Made by a program: the position numbers and the translations under genes. The notes under the pieces were generated by a model. That model was not told where the DNA came from. It made no database searches and saw only the letters and a list, made by a program, of their open reading frames with translations. 64,000 bases of DNA from Pseudorhizobium flavum (lineage in GTDB: Bacteria; Pseudomonadota; Alphaproteobacteria; Rhizobiales; Rhizobiaceae): the NCBI RefSeq assembly GCF_902502825.2, contig NZ_LR723670.1, forward strand, positions 806,001-870,000, given 5' to 3'. The stretch's first letter is position 1, and every line of letters starts with the position of its first letter. Shown here in pieces: positions 29,617 to 39,388 of the stretch.

Positions 29617-30462
29617 TCAGTTGAAGACAAGCGAGCTTTCCATTGCCCGGTCACCGGCAATCACCAGTACCCCCCAGGTCTTGCCTTTGACGTCATAGCC
29701 AGGCGGCAGCTTGTCGATCGGGATGTCCAAGCTGTAGTCGCGGCCTGTCACTTCCCCCTTGCCGCTGTCGAAGAAGGCGTGGCCTTCCGGACCGGTTACG
29801 ATCACCTGAGGCGCATCGGCTGTCTCGGCGGGCAGTCGCAACTGAAGCTTCAATAGGTCCTCGTCCGAAAGGGCGTGATGGATCACCTTGAAATCTTCCG
29901 AGGCGCGTTCCGGCAGACGTGTCTTCGCGGAGGCAAGCAGCATGGCTTCCTCCATCGACGGGCCGGTACGTGAAAGCTCAAGGGCAAAATCCGCCTGGAA
30001 GGGAATGCAGATGTTGCGGCATAGCCCGACGAAGGCCGAAACGCTCACCTTAAGAGGCTTGCTGAGGTCGTCCACCTTGAGTTCGAACGGCAGCGTCACC
30101 GGGTGATCGTAACCGATATCCCGCAGGTCGCCGCTGTCGATGCGCTTCGGCACCGGATATTCCATCTTCTTCAGTTCGATCGCCGCCTCTTCGGGGAAGC
30201 TCAGTTGCGGCGGGATGCCGGCATCGCCAGGCTCTCTCCAGTAGGTCATCCACCCCGGATTCGGTTCGATCTGCAGCGCTCCGCGGATCGTGCCATCGCT
30301 CGCGGGAGGCAGGGCGACAAGCCGCATTCGGCCGCCCTCATTCGTGGCCCAAGGTGTCGTCTCGGAAAAGGCAGGTACTCCGAGCCCGAATGCGATTGCC
30401 ACACCCAGGGCCACGCTTGCGGCCCGGCTCGCGAAACTGTGTCTGACGGCGCCTGTTCTCAT
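29617..30462 (-). CDS. Exported DsbD N-terminal-domain protein
   Basis: A 281-residue periplasmic protein. The signal peptide is about residues 1-33, followed by an immunoglobulin-like DsbD-alpha/ScsB N-terminal domain with [19 protein letters not shown] and the redox pair C-x3-C in [11 protein letters not shown]. The membrane and thioredoxin domains of full DsbD are absent. It may receive electrons from a separate CcdA-type partner; none is in this window. Divergent from yqgE, with 154 bp between starts. Confidence 0.8.
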   Translation of the reverse strand: MRTGAVRHSFASRAASVALGVAIAFGLGVPAFSETTPWATNEGGRMRLVALPPASDGTIRGALQIEPNPGWMTYWREPGDAGIPPQLSFPEEAAIELKKMEYPVPKRIDSGDLRDIGYDHPVTLPFELKVDDLSKPLKVSVSAFVGLCRNICIPFQADFALELSRTGPSMEEAMLLASAKTRLPERASEDFKVIHHALSDEDLLKLQLRLPAETADAPQVIVTGPEGHAFFDSGKGEVTGRDYSLDIPIDKLPPGYDVKGKTWGVLVIAGDRAMESSLVFN

Positions 30463-30616
30463 GGAAGCAATGCTCTACCTCAGCCTTCAGTATCAGGCCA
30501 GTCAGCAGATGGCCGGCACCGATCATTTTCGGTTGAATGCATTAGGGCACTGCCCCATCTTGATATCATCAAGCTCGCTTCGGCACGGTGTGTCAAACGC
30601 GGCAAAGGAGGTTCAT

Positions 30617-31222
30617 ATGGTCGAGAAAAGTCTCCGGGATGCGGGCGAGCCAGGCTTTCTCGATGGCCAGTTCCTGATAGCCATGCCCGGACTGCAGGAC
30701 GGCAACTTCGTGAGGTCGGTGATCTACATATGTGCCCACTCCCCCGCCGGCGCGATGGGCTTCATCATCAACCGCGCACAACCTGTGTCCTTCGTTGACC
30801 TCCTGCTTCATCTCGATCTCATGGAGGGGCGCGACATTGCCGGACTGCCAGAGACAATTCGTCGTTTCCCTGTGCTCATGGGTGGGCCAGTCGAGACGGG
30901 GCGGGGCTTTGTCCTCCACTCCGACGACTATGAGAGCGAATCCAGCATTCCCGTCAATGAGGATATCTCGCTGACCGCGACGCTCGATATCGTGCGCGCC
31001 ATCACGGAAGGGCGCGGGCCGAAGCGTGCGACCATGCTGCTCGGGTATGCGGGCTGGGGACCGGGTCAGCTCGAAGCCGAGCTTTCAAACAATGGATGGT
31101 TGAACTGCACGGCGACCGAGGCACTGATCTTCGATACCGCGCTCGACACGAAATACGACCGGGCGCTGGCTTTGCTGGGGGTCACGCCCGAAGCCTTGTC
31201 GACAGACGTCGGCCACGCATGA
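30617..31222 (+). CDS. yqgE: YqgE/AlgH family protein (UPF0301)
   Basis: A 201-residue protein. The family motifs are [40 protein letters not shown] and [16 protein letters not shown]. In Pseudomonas AlgH affects alginate regulation, but the molecular function is not settled. AAAGGAGG is placed seven bases before the ATG at 30617, which overrides the longer open frame that starts inside the divergent neighbour. Confidence 0.92.
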   Translation: MVEKSLRDAGEPGFLDGQFLIAMPGLQDGNFVRSVIYICAHSPAGAMGFIINRAQPVSFVDLLLHLDLMEGRDIAGLPETIRRFPVLMGGPVETGRGFVLHSDDYESESSIPVNEDISLTATLDIVRAITEGRGPKRATMLLGYAGWGPGQLEAELSNNGWLNCTATEALIFDTALDTKYDRALALLGVTPEALSTDVGHA

Positions 31223-31300
31223 TCCGTTTCGGGGAACGAAGCCCAGCCCGTCGCGTTATCCTGACGAAGGCAATTGTGCCGTCGACAAGGAGAACAAGAC

Positions 31301-31492
31301 ATGGGTAGCACCGGCGACAAGATGGCAGGCAAGGCTAATGAACTGGCCGGCAAGGCACGGCAGGCTGCCGGCGACGCAATGGACGATCGTGAGATGGAAG
31401 CCAAGGGCGCCGCACAGGAAGCCAAGGGCCACGGCCAGCAGGCCAAGGGCGAACTGAAGGAAGGCGTTAAGAACGTCGTCGACCGAGCCTAA
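31301..31492 (+). CDS. CsbD-family small hydrophilic stress protein
   Basis: A 63-residue, Ala/Gly/Lys/Glu-rich protein. It repeats KANELAGKARQAAGDA-like 11-mers and has a C-terminal KGELKEGVKNVVDRA, as in CsbD proteins, which are general-stress induced and largely unfolded. AAGGAG precedes the ATG at 31301 by about eight bases. It is followed within 20 bases by an intrinsic terminator. Confidence 0.87.
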   Translation: MGSTGDKMAGKANELAGKARQAAGDAMDDREMEAKGAAQEAKGHGQQAKGELKEGVKNVVDRA

Positions 31493-31512
31493 CCCGCCAG
31501 GGCTTGAGAACA

Positions 31513-31544
31513 AAAGCCCCGCACCGACGATGGCGCGGGGCTTT
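31513..31544. terminator. Bidirectional intrinsic terminator after csbD
   Basis: AAAGCCCCGC (31513-31522) and GCGGGGCTTT (31535-31544), a 10-bp stem with a 12-base loop. T-rich sequence follows on the plus strand (CTTTCTTG) and A-rich sequence precedes it. It serves csbD and the convergent GGDEF/EAL gene. Confidence 0.8.
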
Positions 31545-31566
31545 CTTGTGCCTGAAATTCCCTATC

Positions 31567-34473
31567 CTACGCGCGCTTCGTCAGCGGGAATCGCTCCCTG
31601 AGAAGCCGCAGCGTTGCTTCGCTGCTGGTCGGGGGCCCGAACAGGAAGCTCTGGCCAAACTGGCAGCCCATCTTCGCAAGTTCGGCTGCATCCTCGTCGG
31701 TCTCGATGCCTTCTGCGACGACGGCCATCTCCAAAGCACGCGCCATCGCGATGACAGAGCGAAGCAGTACAGCCCGCTTCTCCCGGACATCACGAACGAG
31801 CGCCTTGTCCACCTTGATCGTGTCGAAGGGGAACTGCGTCAGATAGGCGAGCGACGAATAGCCGGTCCCGAAATCGTCAAGTGCAAGCCCTATCCCGAGC
31901 TCCTTCAGCTTCGTCAGGACGAGCCGCGCCTGTTCCGGATTCTCCATCATCACGGACTCGGTCAGCTCGAGCTTGAGCTGGCGCGGGTCGCATTCGCTCT
32001 TTGCCAGCAAGGCCCGTACGTCGTTGTAGAGGCCGTTGTTCAACACCTGGGCGCTGGAAAGATTGACCGCGACGAAGATCGGAAGGTCACCCGTCTGGCG
32101 CTGCCAGCCGATCAGGTCACTCGACGCCCGTTCGAGGGCAAACATGCCCAGCGGCTCGATAAGGTCGGAGCTTTCGGCGATCGGAATGAACTCGGATGGC
32201 GGAATGCTGCCCTTGCGTGGGTGGTCCCATCGCAGCAGCGCCTCAAAACCGGCAACCTCGCCATCGCTGAGCCGGATGACCGGCTGGTAGGCAAGCGACA
32301 GTTCCTTCCGCTCGATGGCGCGACGCAGATCCGTCTCGATCTGCAACCGGTCCGTACCTGAGGAGCGGAAGATCGGCCGGAAGGGCTCCACCCGGTTGCC
32401 GCCGCCGCGCTTGGCCCGATACATGGCGAGCTCGGCATTGCTGAGCAGCTCACTGCCGCTTTCCTGCTGGTCCACCCAGGACGCCAGCCCGATAGAGGCC
32501 GTCAGGATAATCTCGCGATTGGCAAAATTGATTGGCACCATGATTGCCTTGGATATCGCGTTGGCGAAATCGGCAACCTTCACCGGGTCCTGCTCTGAGA
32601 CCAGGATCAGTCCGAACTGATCGCCGGCGAGCCTGGCCAGCGTATCCTGCGGGCGCAGGAGGCGGCGGAGGCGGCGCGTCAGTGCGATCAGGATGTTGTC
32701 CCCCGCGGCGATACCCAGCGCATCGTTGACCTGCTTGTAGCGGTCGATGTCGATCGCCATCACCGTCGGCCGAACGCTATCGCTGCTCGAAGCGAGCGTC
32801 AGCACGGCCTGCAGCCGGTCGAGGAAGACCTGACGGTTCGGAAGGCCCGTCAGGTTGTCATGCATGGCATCCTGCAGCAGCCGTTCGACCGAGTTCTTCT
32901 GTTCAGTGATATCGATGATGGTGCCGACGCAACGGATGATCTCGCCGTCGGAGCCGAGGACGGGACGCGCGCGGATCTGCATCCAGTGAAAGTGCCCGTC
33001 CTCCGCCCGCAGCCGGAACTCATGAGCCAGTCTGCCGCGCCGGTGCTCCAGCAGGACGTCGAGCGTGGCCTTGAAACGGTCGCGGTCGTCGGGGTGAAGC
33101 CGGGGCAGCCAGTTGCGAACCGGTCCATGCATCAGTCCGGCGGGCAGCCCGAGCTTGAGCGAGACATCCGGGATCGTCACCACCCGGTCGCGTGCGACAT
33201 CCCAATCCCATACGGTGTCGCCGGAGCCGGTCAGCGCCAGGGATTGGCGCTCCAGATCGGAGAACAGCCCCTGTTGATAGGCACCGCCTGCAAAGGCGTG
33301 CTGCATGACGGTAAAGCCGATGAGAAGCACGATGAGGACCAGCCCTCCACCGAGTGCCGGCTGAATGATGTCGTTGTCGAGCTGGCCGGTGACGGTCAGC
33401 CAGGCGCCGAACAGCCAGACAAGGGTCAGTGCCCAGGTGGGGACGAGCAGGATCGCCCGGTCGTAGCGGTTGAGACCGAGGTAGACGATCAGCAGTATCC
33501 CGGCCGTCGCCGTCAGTGCGAAGGACAGGCGCGCAATTCCTGACGCGACGGAGGGGTCGTATATGGCGACCCCGAAGAGGAGGGCGAGGCAGAAGATCCA
33601 GGCAAGCGTCGCGTAGCCGAGATTGACGTGCCAGCGATTGAGATTGAGGTAGGTAAAGAGAAAGATAACCAAGCTGGAGGCGAGGGCGACCTCCGAACAG
33701 GCACGCCATACGCGCTGGTCGCTGGCCGTGATGCTGATCAACTGGTCCAGGAAGCCGAAATCGACGCAGATATAGGCAAGCACCGCCCAGGCGAGCGCCG
33801 CTGCCGCCGGCAGCATGGATGTGCCCTTGACGACGAAGAGAATGGTCAGGAACACTGCGAGCAGTCCAGCGATGCCCAGTACGATGCCGCGATAGAGCGT
33901 GAAGGCGTTGACCGTATCCTTGTAGGCGGCCGGCTCCCAAAGATAGAGCTGCGGCAGGGAAGGGGTCGAAAGCTCTGCGACGAAGGTGATGACGGACCCG
34001 GGGTTGAGCGTGATCCGGAAGACGTCCGCATCGGGGCTGGGTTCGCGGTCAAGAGCGAAGCCCTCGCTCGGGGTGATGGCCATGATGCGTTGCGAGCCGA
34101 GGTCGGGCCAGAACATCTTCGAACCGACCAGACGGAAATGCGGCGCCACGATCACCCGTTCGAGCTGCTCCTCGGACACGTTGGCCAAGGCGAAAACCGC
34201 CCAGTCCCCCTGGTGGGTCGGCGAGCTGGAGCGAACCTCGATGCGGCGACGGATGCCATCGGCACCAGCTGCCGTGGAGACCTGGAAGGCCTCTCCCTGA
34301 TTGGTATAGATGTCCGTCATCTCGGTGAGATCGAGAGCGGTATCGTCCCGGGAGATCTTCACCGGTTCGGCGGCGTGGACATCGGATGCAAAGGGGGCAG
34401 CGCTCGCTACGAATGCAGCGAGAAGGAACAGCATCACGCGCGAGGAAAGCCTGGTCAGACTGCGGACATTCAT
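31567..34473 (-). CDS. 7TM-PAS-degenerate GGDEF-EAL cyclic-di-GMP protein
   Basis: A 968-residue membrane signalling protein. After a signal peptide (about 1-35) come a periplasmic 7TMR-DISM-like domain (about 40-185), a seven-helix membrane region (about 195-400), a PAS/PAC segment (about 420-550), GGDEF and EAL. The GGDEF signature is AGDQF (616-620), so cyclase activity is unlikely. The EAL domain is intact: EAL at 744-746, NLSSAQ, ELTES, DDFGTGYSS and KVDK, pointing to a phosphodiesterase. Its start overlaps the upstream GNAT stop (ATGA). Confidence 0.87.
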   Translation of the reverse strand: MNVRSLTRLSSRVMLFLLAAFVASAAPFASDVHAAEPVKISRDDTALDLTEMTDIYTNQGEAFQVSTAAGADGIRRRIEVRSSSPTHQGDWAVFALANVSEEQLERVIVAPHFRLVGSKMFWPDLGSQRIMAITPSEGFALDREPSPDADVFRITLNPGSVITFVAELSTPSLPQLYLWEPAAYKDTVNAFTLYRGIVLGIAGLLAVFLTILFVVKGTSMLPAAAALAWAVLAYICVDFGFLDQLISITASDQRVWRACSEVALASSLVIFLFTYLNLNRWHVNLGYATLAWIFCLALLFGVAIYDPSVASGIARLSFALTATAGILLIVYLGLNRYDRAILLVPTWALTLVWLFGAWLTVTGQLDNDIIQPALGGGLVLIVLLIGFTVMQHAFAGGAYQQGLFSDLERQSLALTGSGDTVWDWDVARDRVVTIPDVSLKLGLPAGLMHGPVRNWLPRLHPDDRDRFKATLDVLLEHRRGRLAHEFRLRAEDGHFHWMQIRARPVLGSDGEIIRCVGTIIDITEQKNSVERLLQDAMHDNLTGLPNRQVFLDRLQAVLTLASSSDSVRPTVMAIDIDRYKQVNDALGIAAGDNILIALTRRLRRLLRPQDTLARLAGDQFGLILVSEQDPVKVADFANAISKAIMVPINFANREIILTASIGLASWVDQQESGSELLSNAELAMYRAKRGGGNRVEPFRPIFRSSGTDRLQIETDLRRAIERKELSLAYQPVIRLSDGEVAGFEALLRWDHPRKGSIPPSEFIPIAESSDLIEPLGMFALERASSDLIGWQRQTGDLPIFVAVNLSSAQVLNNGLYNDVRALLAKSECDPRQLKLELTESVMMENPEQARLVLTKLKELGIGLALDDFGTGYSSLAYLTQFPFDTIKVDKALVRDVREKRAVLLRSVIAMARALEMAVVAEGIETDEDAAELAKMGCQFGQSFLFGPPTSSEATLRLLRERFPLTKRA

Positions 34474-35081
34474 GGCCGCGTCATCTTCCCGAATTCACCA
34501 TCTTCCGGCAGTCGGGAGAACATCACGTGGTCGCGCCATTCCCCGTTGATCTTCAGATATTTTCGCAAAAGACCTTCTCGCTCGAATCCGGCTTTGTCCA
34601 GCAACCGGACACTTTTCCAGTTTTCCGGAATACAGGCTGCTTCAATCCGGTGCAACTGCAGTTGCCCGTAGATGTAGGGGATGGCGATTTTAAGGGCGGC
34701 GAGCATGTGCCCCTGGCCCGCATGGCGCTCACCCATCCAGTAGCCGATCATGCAGCTTTGGGCGGCGCCGCGCCGGATATAGCCTATGGTGAGTCCCCCG
34801 AGCAGCGTCAGGTCGGGACGACTGAAGAGCAGCAGTGGGATCGCATAGCCCGCCCGATATTCCTCGCTGCTGCGCTTCACCCGTGCCCGGAACGAGGCTT
34901 CCGACAGTTCGTCGTCCCGCCAGGTCGGCTCCCAGGGCTGGAGAAAGCCGCGACTTTCCGCTCGCAGGTCCGACCATTGTGGGAAATCGCGGTTTTGCGG
35001 AAGGCGAAGCAGATGGCTTTCGCCATACAGAAGAGGGCCCTGCGGCTGTCGTGACAAAAACCGAAAGATCGATCCCGTCAT
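34470..35081 (-). CDS. GNAT acetyltransferase, RimJ/RimL-like
   Basis: A 203-residue N-acetyltransferase with the RimJ-type acyl-CoA site IGYWMGERHAGQGHM and the downstream AACIPENWKSVRLLDKAGF. These enzymes acetylate the N termini of ribosomal proteins or other amines; the substrate here is unknown. The ATG at 35081 is preferred over a GTG two codons earlier because GGAG stands five bases before it. Translationally coupled to the c-di-GMP gene downstream. The 117 bases before it hold no gene. Confidence 0.85.
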   Translation of the reverse strand: MTGSIFRFLSRQPQGPLLYGESHLLRLPQNRDFPQWSDLRAESRGFLQPWEPTWRDDELSEASFRARVKRSSEEYRAGYAIPLLLFSRPDLTLLGGLTIGYIRRGAAQSCMIGYWMGERHAGQGHMLAALKIAIPYIYGQLQLHRIEAACIPENWKSVRLLDKAGFEREGLLRKYLKINGEWRDHVMFSRLPEDGEFGKMTRP

Positions 35082-35198
35082 GTCCACTCCAGATGGTCGT
35101 CGGGCGGCGAGCGCGCGGTCTGTGAAGGACGCTGCCGAGGGCCTCGGCCGCGTTGGTTTGAAGCTGAGACCGGGCTACGGTCCGCTCCGCAGCGGTGC

Positions 35199-36497
35199 TC
35201 AGCCGGCGGCTCGCTCCCCCGCCTTTGCGGAGGGGGCAAGACTCACGGAAATCTCCTCCATCGAAGCAAGCTTGTCGATCGGACCGACGGCGGAAAGCGT
35301 CGGCTTGGTGTCGAAGAACAGTCTCCCGGAAAGATCGGTCAGCCGCTGCGTGGTGATCCCCTGGAGCCGTTCCATCATCTCATGGTTCGGGATCGGCCGG
35401 CCGTAGAGGATCATCTGGCGGGCGATCTGTCCGGCGCGCGCGGCGGGGCTTTCCTGTCCCATCAGCAGCTGCGCGCGGATCTGCGCCCGGGCCCGGTCGA
35501 TCTCCTGCTCATGGATCGTATCGGAGGCCTTGCGCAGTTCCTCGATGATGACCGGCAGCAATTGCGGAATGTCCTCGCCCCCTGTCGCGGCATGGATCCC
35601 GAAGATGCCGGTATCGGAAAAGCCCCAGTGGAACGAGTAGACCGAGTAGCACAGGCCGCGATGCTCGCGCACCTCCTGGAAGAGGCGCGATGACATGCCG
35701 CCGCCGAGGATGTTGGCGAGGATCTGCGAGCAGTAGAAGTCCCGCATGTGGTAGGCCTTGCCCTCGAAGCCGATGAGAAGCTGCGCATCCATCAGATCGC
35801 GCACTTCCCGCATCTCCCCGCCGGTATAACGGGCAGTCTCGAGAACAGGCGGGGCACTCGGCGTCAGCGGCAGACCTGCAAACCGCTCCTCGACCTGCTT
35901 GCAGAACTGGTCGTGGTCGACTGCGCCTGCCGCCACGACGAACATGCGGTCGGTGGTGTAGTTTCGTGCAAGATAGTTGCGGATCTGCGCCGGCGTGAAG
36001 CTCTTCACCGTCTCGGGCGTGCCCAGGATAGGCCGTCCTATCGTCTGGTCGCGATAGGCGATTTCGGAGAACTTGTCGAACACGACATCGTCGGGCGTAT
36101 CATTCGCAGCACCGATCTCCTGCAGGATGACGTGCTTTTCGCGCCGCAACTCCTCCTCGTCGAACAGAGACTCCGTCAGGATGTCCGCCAGGAGGTCTAC
36201 CGCCAGCGGCACATGGTCCTTGAGCACGCGCGCATAGTAGGAGGTCGTCTCCGTGGAGGTCGCAGCATTCAGCTCCCCGCCGACATTTTCGATCTCTTCG
36301 GCGATGTCGCGGGCGCTGCGCCTTGCGGTGCCCTTGAAGGCCATGTGCTCGAGGAGATGGGCAATCCCGTGTTCGTCTTCGGTCTCGTTGCGAGAGCCGG
36401 ACTTGATCCACACGCCGAGGGCGACGCTCTCCAGATGGGGCATTGTCTCGGTTACAACCGTCAACCCGGAAGAAAGCCGGGTTACCTGTACATTCAT
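35199..36497 (-). CDS. M16-family zinc peptidase (processing-peptidase-like)
   Basis: A 432-residue protein related to the beta subunit of the mitochondrial processing peptidase. The inverted zinc motif HxxEH is HLLEH (residues 47-51), followed by the conserved GGELNAATSTETTSYYARV. The C-terminal half carries the glycine-rich LANILGGGMSSRLFQEVRE segment. The ATG at 36497 begins at the family N terminus; one at 36524 would add nine residues. It follows thrC by 27 bp. The substrates of bacterial members are not established. Confidence 0.92.
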   Translation of the reverse strand: MNVQVTRLSSGLTVVTETMPHLESVALGVWIKSGSRNETEDEHGIAHLLEHMAFKGTARRSARDIAEEIENVGGELNAATSTETTSYYARVLKDHVPLAVDLLADILTESLFDEEELRREKHVILQEIGAANDTPDDVVFDKFSEIAYRDQTIGRPILGTPETVKSFTPAQIRNYLARNYTTDRMFVVAAGAVDHDQFCKQVEERFAGLPLTPSAPPVLETARYTGGEMREVRDLMDAQLLIGFEGKAYHMRDFYCSQILANILGGGMSSRLFQEVREHRGLCYSVYSFHWGFSDTGIFGIHAATGGEDIPQLLPVIIEELRKASDTIHEQEIDRARAQIRAQLLMGQESPAARAGQIARQMILYGRPIPNHEMMERLQGITTQRLTDLSGRLFFDTKPTLSAVGPIDKLASMEEISVSLAPSAKAGERAAG

Positions 36498-36524
36498 CGC
36501 TTGTCTTTCTGGCGCTGCCGCCAT

Positions 36525-37922
36525 TCACTTACCTGCACGGGCGTGGTCGCCGATGAACTTCTCGACGGCCCTGATCTCCGCAGGCAGGATGTCGAAGCGC
36601 TCCTCCCTGTTCATTAGATCGCCGAGCCATGATGGGAGCGCCGGGTCAATTCCGCAAGCGGATTTTACCGCGGCCGGGAACTTGGCGGGGTGGGCCGTGG
36701 CCAATGTTACCATGGGGCTGCTTGGTTTTGCGTGCTTCCTGGCCACGAAGACTGCGGTCGCCGTGTGCGGGTCGAGCAGGTACCCGGTATCGGCTAGCGT
36801 TTCGCGGATTGTCGCAGCTACCTGCTTTTCAGTCGCTCGTGCAGCGCGGAACTCACGTCGGATCGCCTTCAGGGCATTCGTCTCTATTTCGAAGGCGCCG
36901 GACTGCTTGAGGCCAGCCATCGCGGCACGAACGGCCACTGGGTCGCGCCCATGGGCCTCAAACAGAAGTCGCTCGAAGTTCGACGAGATCTGGATGTCCA
37001 TCGAAGGCGAGGTGGTCGCCTTGACCGCCCGCATCTCGTAACGACCGGTCTTCAGGGTGCGGGCCAGGATGTCGTTGTCGTTCGTGGCGATCACCAGCCG
37101 CTCAATGGGCAGGCCCATGCGCTTGGCGACGTAACCGGCAAAGATGTCGCCGAAGTTTCCGGTTGGAACTGTAAAGGAGATCTTCCGGTCAGGACCGCCG
37201 AGCGATAGCGCTGCCGTGAAGTAGTAGACAACCTGGGCCATGATGCGGGCCCAGTTGATGGAGTTCACGCCCGAAAGCCTGACGCGGTCGCGGAAGCCCG
37301 CATCGTTGAACATCTCCTTCACCAGCGTCTGGCATTCGTCGAAATTGCCTTCGATCGCCAGTGCATGAACGTTGGCATCCGGGGATGTGGTCATCTGGCG
37401 TTGCTGGACCGGCGACACCTTTCCCTTGGGGAAGAGAATGAAGATATCGGTCCGGTCACGCCCCGCGAATGCGTCGATTGCCGCGCCGCCCGTATCACCG
37501 GATGTCGCACCGACTATCGTCGCCCGCTCGCCGCGCTCGGCAAGGACATGATCCATCAGCCGCGCAAGCAACTGCATGGCGACGTCCTTGAAAGCCAAGG
37601 TCGTGCCATGGAAAAGCTCAAGAACGAAATCATTCGGCCCCGTCTGCACGAGTGGTGCAATGGCGGGATGCCGGAAGGTGGCATAGGCCTCGTCGATCAT
37701 GGACCGCAGCTTGTCGGCAGGGATCTCCTCGCCCGTGAAGTGGCGCAGGATCTCGAACGCCACCTCCTGGTAGGACTTGCCGCGCAGGGCCCGGATCTCC
37801 CGCTTCGTCAGGACCGGCCATTCGCGCGGCACATAGAGGCCGCCATCGCGCGCGAGGCCTGCGAGAAGCGCATCACGGAAGCCGAGAACAGGTGCTTCTC
37901 CGCGGGTAGAAATGTATTCCAC
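36525..37922 (-). CDS. thrC: Threonine synthase
   Basis: A 465-residue PLP enzyme that converts O-phosphohomoserine to threonine. Signatures are YISTRGEAPVLGF, the PLP lysine in FHGTTLAFKDVAMQ, the phosphate-binding ATSGDTGGAA, and TGNFGDIFAGY. It completes the pathway with thrB at 27-28 kb. There is no ATG: the GTG at 37922 fits the family N terminus. A TTG at 37931 would add three residues and cannot be excluded. The M16 peptidase gene follows closely, a conserved neighbour pair in rhizobia. Confidence 0.95.
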   Translation of the reverse strand: MEYISTRGEAPVLGFRDALLAGLARDGGLYVPREWPVLTKREIRALRGKSYQEVAFEILRHFTGEEIPADKLRSMIDEAYATFRHPAIAPLVQTGPNDFVLELFHGTTLAFKDVAMQLLARLMDHVLAERGERATIVGATSGDTGGAAIDAFAGRDRTDIFILFPKGKVSPVQQRQMTTSPDANVHALAIEGNFDECQTLVKEMFNDAGFRDRVRLSGVNSINWARIMAQVVYYFTAALSLGGPDRKISFTVPTGNFGDIFAGYVAKRMGLPIERLVIATNDNDILARTLKTGRYEMRAVKATTSPSMDIQISSNFERLLFEAHGRDPVAVRAAMAGLKQSGAFEIETNALKAIRREFRAARATEKQVAATIRETLADTGYLLDPHTATAVFVARKHAKPSSPMVTLATAHPAKFPAAVKSACGIDPALPSWLGDLMNREERFDILPAEIRAVEKFIGDHARAGK

Positions 37923-38069
37923 TACCTTCAATCCCCAATCGATTTTTGTTCGCGCCGCTGATATAGACCACTAAAATCGGCGGCGAAAGGCCGGAAGACA
38001 GCATCTTTCGGCGCGTTTTGTGCAGACCGGAATGGTCGGGCCGGAATTGTATGGAGAGGATCGAGTACA

Positions 38070-38621
38070 GTGATTGGTACAACAGCACGTAGTCTTCTGT
38101 CGGTATCGCTTCTGGCCGTGCTTGCCGGCTGCGCCTCATCCTCACCCACTTCGGGCCTCACGGGCGCTGCGCCAGCCGCTACGGCGCAGGCCGAGCCCAC
38201 GCCCGTCGTCCAGGCATTCTGCCCGCCCGTTGTGATGCGCGAGGAAACGGCGATCCACCGGGCCTATGCCCGCGGCGGTCAGGACAATCCCGAAAAGCTG
38301 ATGTACCAAGCCTCGCTTGCCGATGCGACGCGCGCCTGCACCGCAAACGAGACGACGATAACCATCAACGTCGTTGCGCAGGGGCGTATCGTGGCAGGTC
38401 CCGCGGTGAGCGCCGGACAGGTGAACCTTCCCGTGCTCGTGGAGGTGGTTGATGGCGAAAATGTCATCTATTCCCAGAGCGTAAGCTTTCCGGTGGAACT
38501 GCCAACCGCCGGTACCCAGTTCGTCTTCAGCAAGCCCGATGTGCAGATCCCGAATGCGCAAGGTGGCGCCTCACGCTTCACGCGCGTCCGCCTCGGCTTC
38601 GACACCGGATCGAAGCGATAG
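38070..38621 (+). CDS. Putative lipoprotein, function unknown
   Basis: A 183-residue exported protein. The lipobox LAGC ends the signal peptide at about residue 21, and an Ala/Pro/Thr-rich stretch follows. The C-terminal beta-rich domain (ITINVVAQGRIVAGP, VFSKPDVQIPN) is not recognised. A GTG at 38070 is the start, with GGAGAGG about ten bases upstream. It is divergent from thrC and ends two bases before the convergent HAD gene. Confidence 0.72.
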   Translation: MIGTTARSLLSVSLLAVLAGCASSSPTSGLTGAAPAATAQAEPTPVVQAFCPPVVMREETAIHRAYARGGQDNPEKLMYQASLADATRACTANETTITINVVAQGRIVAGPAVSAGQVNLPVLVEVVDGENVIYSQSVSFPVELPTAGTQFVFSKPDVQIPNAQGGASRFTRVRLGFDTGSKR

Positions 38622-38623
38622 CC

Positions 38624-39313
38624 TCAGAGGGCGCCGGCCCATTCGGTCAGCGCCGCTGTCACGGCCGGCAGATCCATCATCCGCGAAATCACGGTTTCAG
38701 CACCCGCATCGGTCAGCCGGTCGGCATGGCTCGGATAGGTGTGGGAAGCGCCCGTGAAGCCGACGACGCGCATGCCCGCTGCCCGCGCGCCGTGGATGCC
38801 GTGGACGGAATCCTCGATGACCAGCACGTTGGAAGGCGACACGTCGAATTGCTTTGCGGCATGCAGGAAGATGTCCGGCTTTGGCTTCACACGGTCGGGC
38901 CCGAGGTCCTTCGCGGAAAAGATGTGCGGGGCGAAGTAGGGCTTCAGGCCGACCTTCTCCAGCATCATGTCCAGCCGGTGCGCGCTGGAATTCGAGCAGA
39001 TGCAGCGTTGTGTCGTCAGCCGCGACAGCGCGAACGTCACCCCTTCGATGATCTTCACGTCGCGGGCGAGACGCGCGTCGAGAAGCTTTTCCGACTTGTC
39101 GATGAGCGAAGCGGAGAGGGGGATGTCGACCTCTTTCTCCACCTGCAGAAGGATGTTGCGCCACGTCATTCCGGCGAAGCGCTCGCCCATCTCCTCGACG
39201 CTGATCGGGTAGCCGGCCTCCGTCAGCAGCTTCGACTCGACCTGCGCTGCGATGATTTCGGAATCGACGAGCACGCCGTCGCAATCGAAGATGATGAGGT
39301 CGAAACCGCTCAT
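38624..39313 (-). CDS. HAD-IA hydrolase (phosphoglycolate/beta-phosphoglucomutase-like)
   Basis: A 229-residue HAD phosphatase. Motif I is FDCDGVLVDSE (nucleophile D10, D12), motif II is CSNSSAHR, the motif III lysine is in RVKPKPDIF, and motif IV is VIEDSVHGI with ARAAGMRVVGFTG. A helical cap lies between motifs I and II. The substrate is probably a small sugar phosphate but cannot be named. Confidence 0.88.
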   Translation of the reverse strand: MSGFDLIIFDCDGVLVDSEIIAAQVESKLLTEAGYPISVEEMGERFAGMTWRNILLQVEKEVDIPLSASLIDKSEKLLDARLARDVKIIEGVTFALSRLTTQRCICSNSSAHRLDMMLEKVGLKPYFAPHIFSAKDLGPDRVKPKPDIFLHAAKQFDVSPSNVLVIEDSVHGIHGARAAGMRVVGFTGASHTYPSHADRLTDAGAETVISRMMDLPAVTAALTEWAGAL

Positions 39314-39388
39314 GATGGAAAACTCTTTGGCTGGGGAGGACGAGGGCGCTCTACATCACGGCGGCGCCGGCCACAATGTGGGGGTTTT

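Noticed and set aside
30290..30616. N-terminal extension of yqgE
   Set aside because: It overlaps the start of the divergent DsbD-N gene; a strong AAAGGAGG site marks the ATG at 30617.
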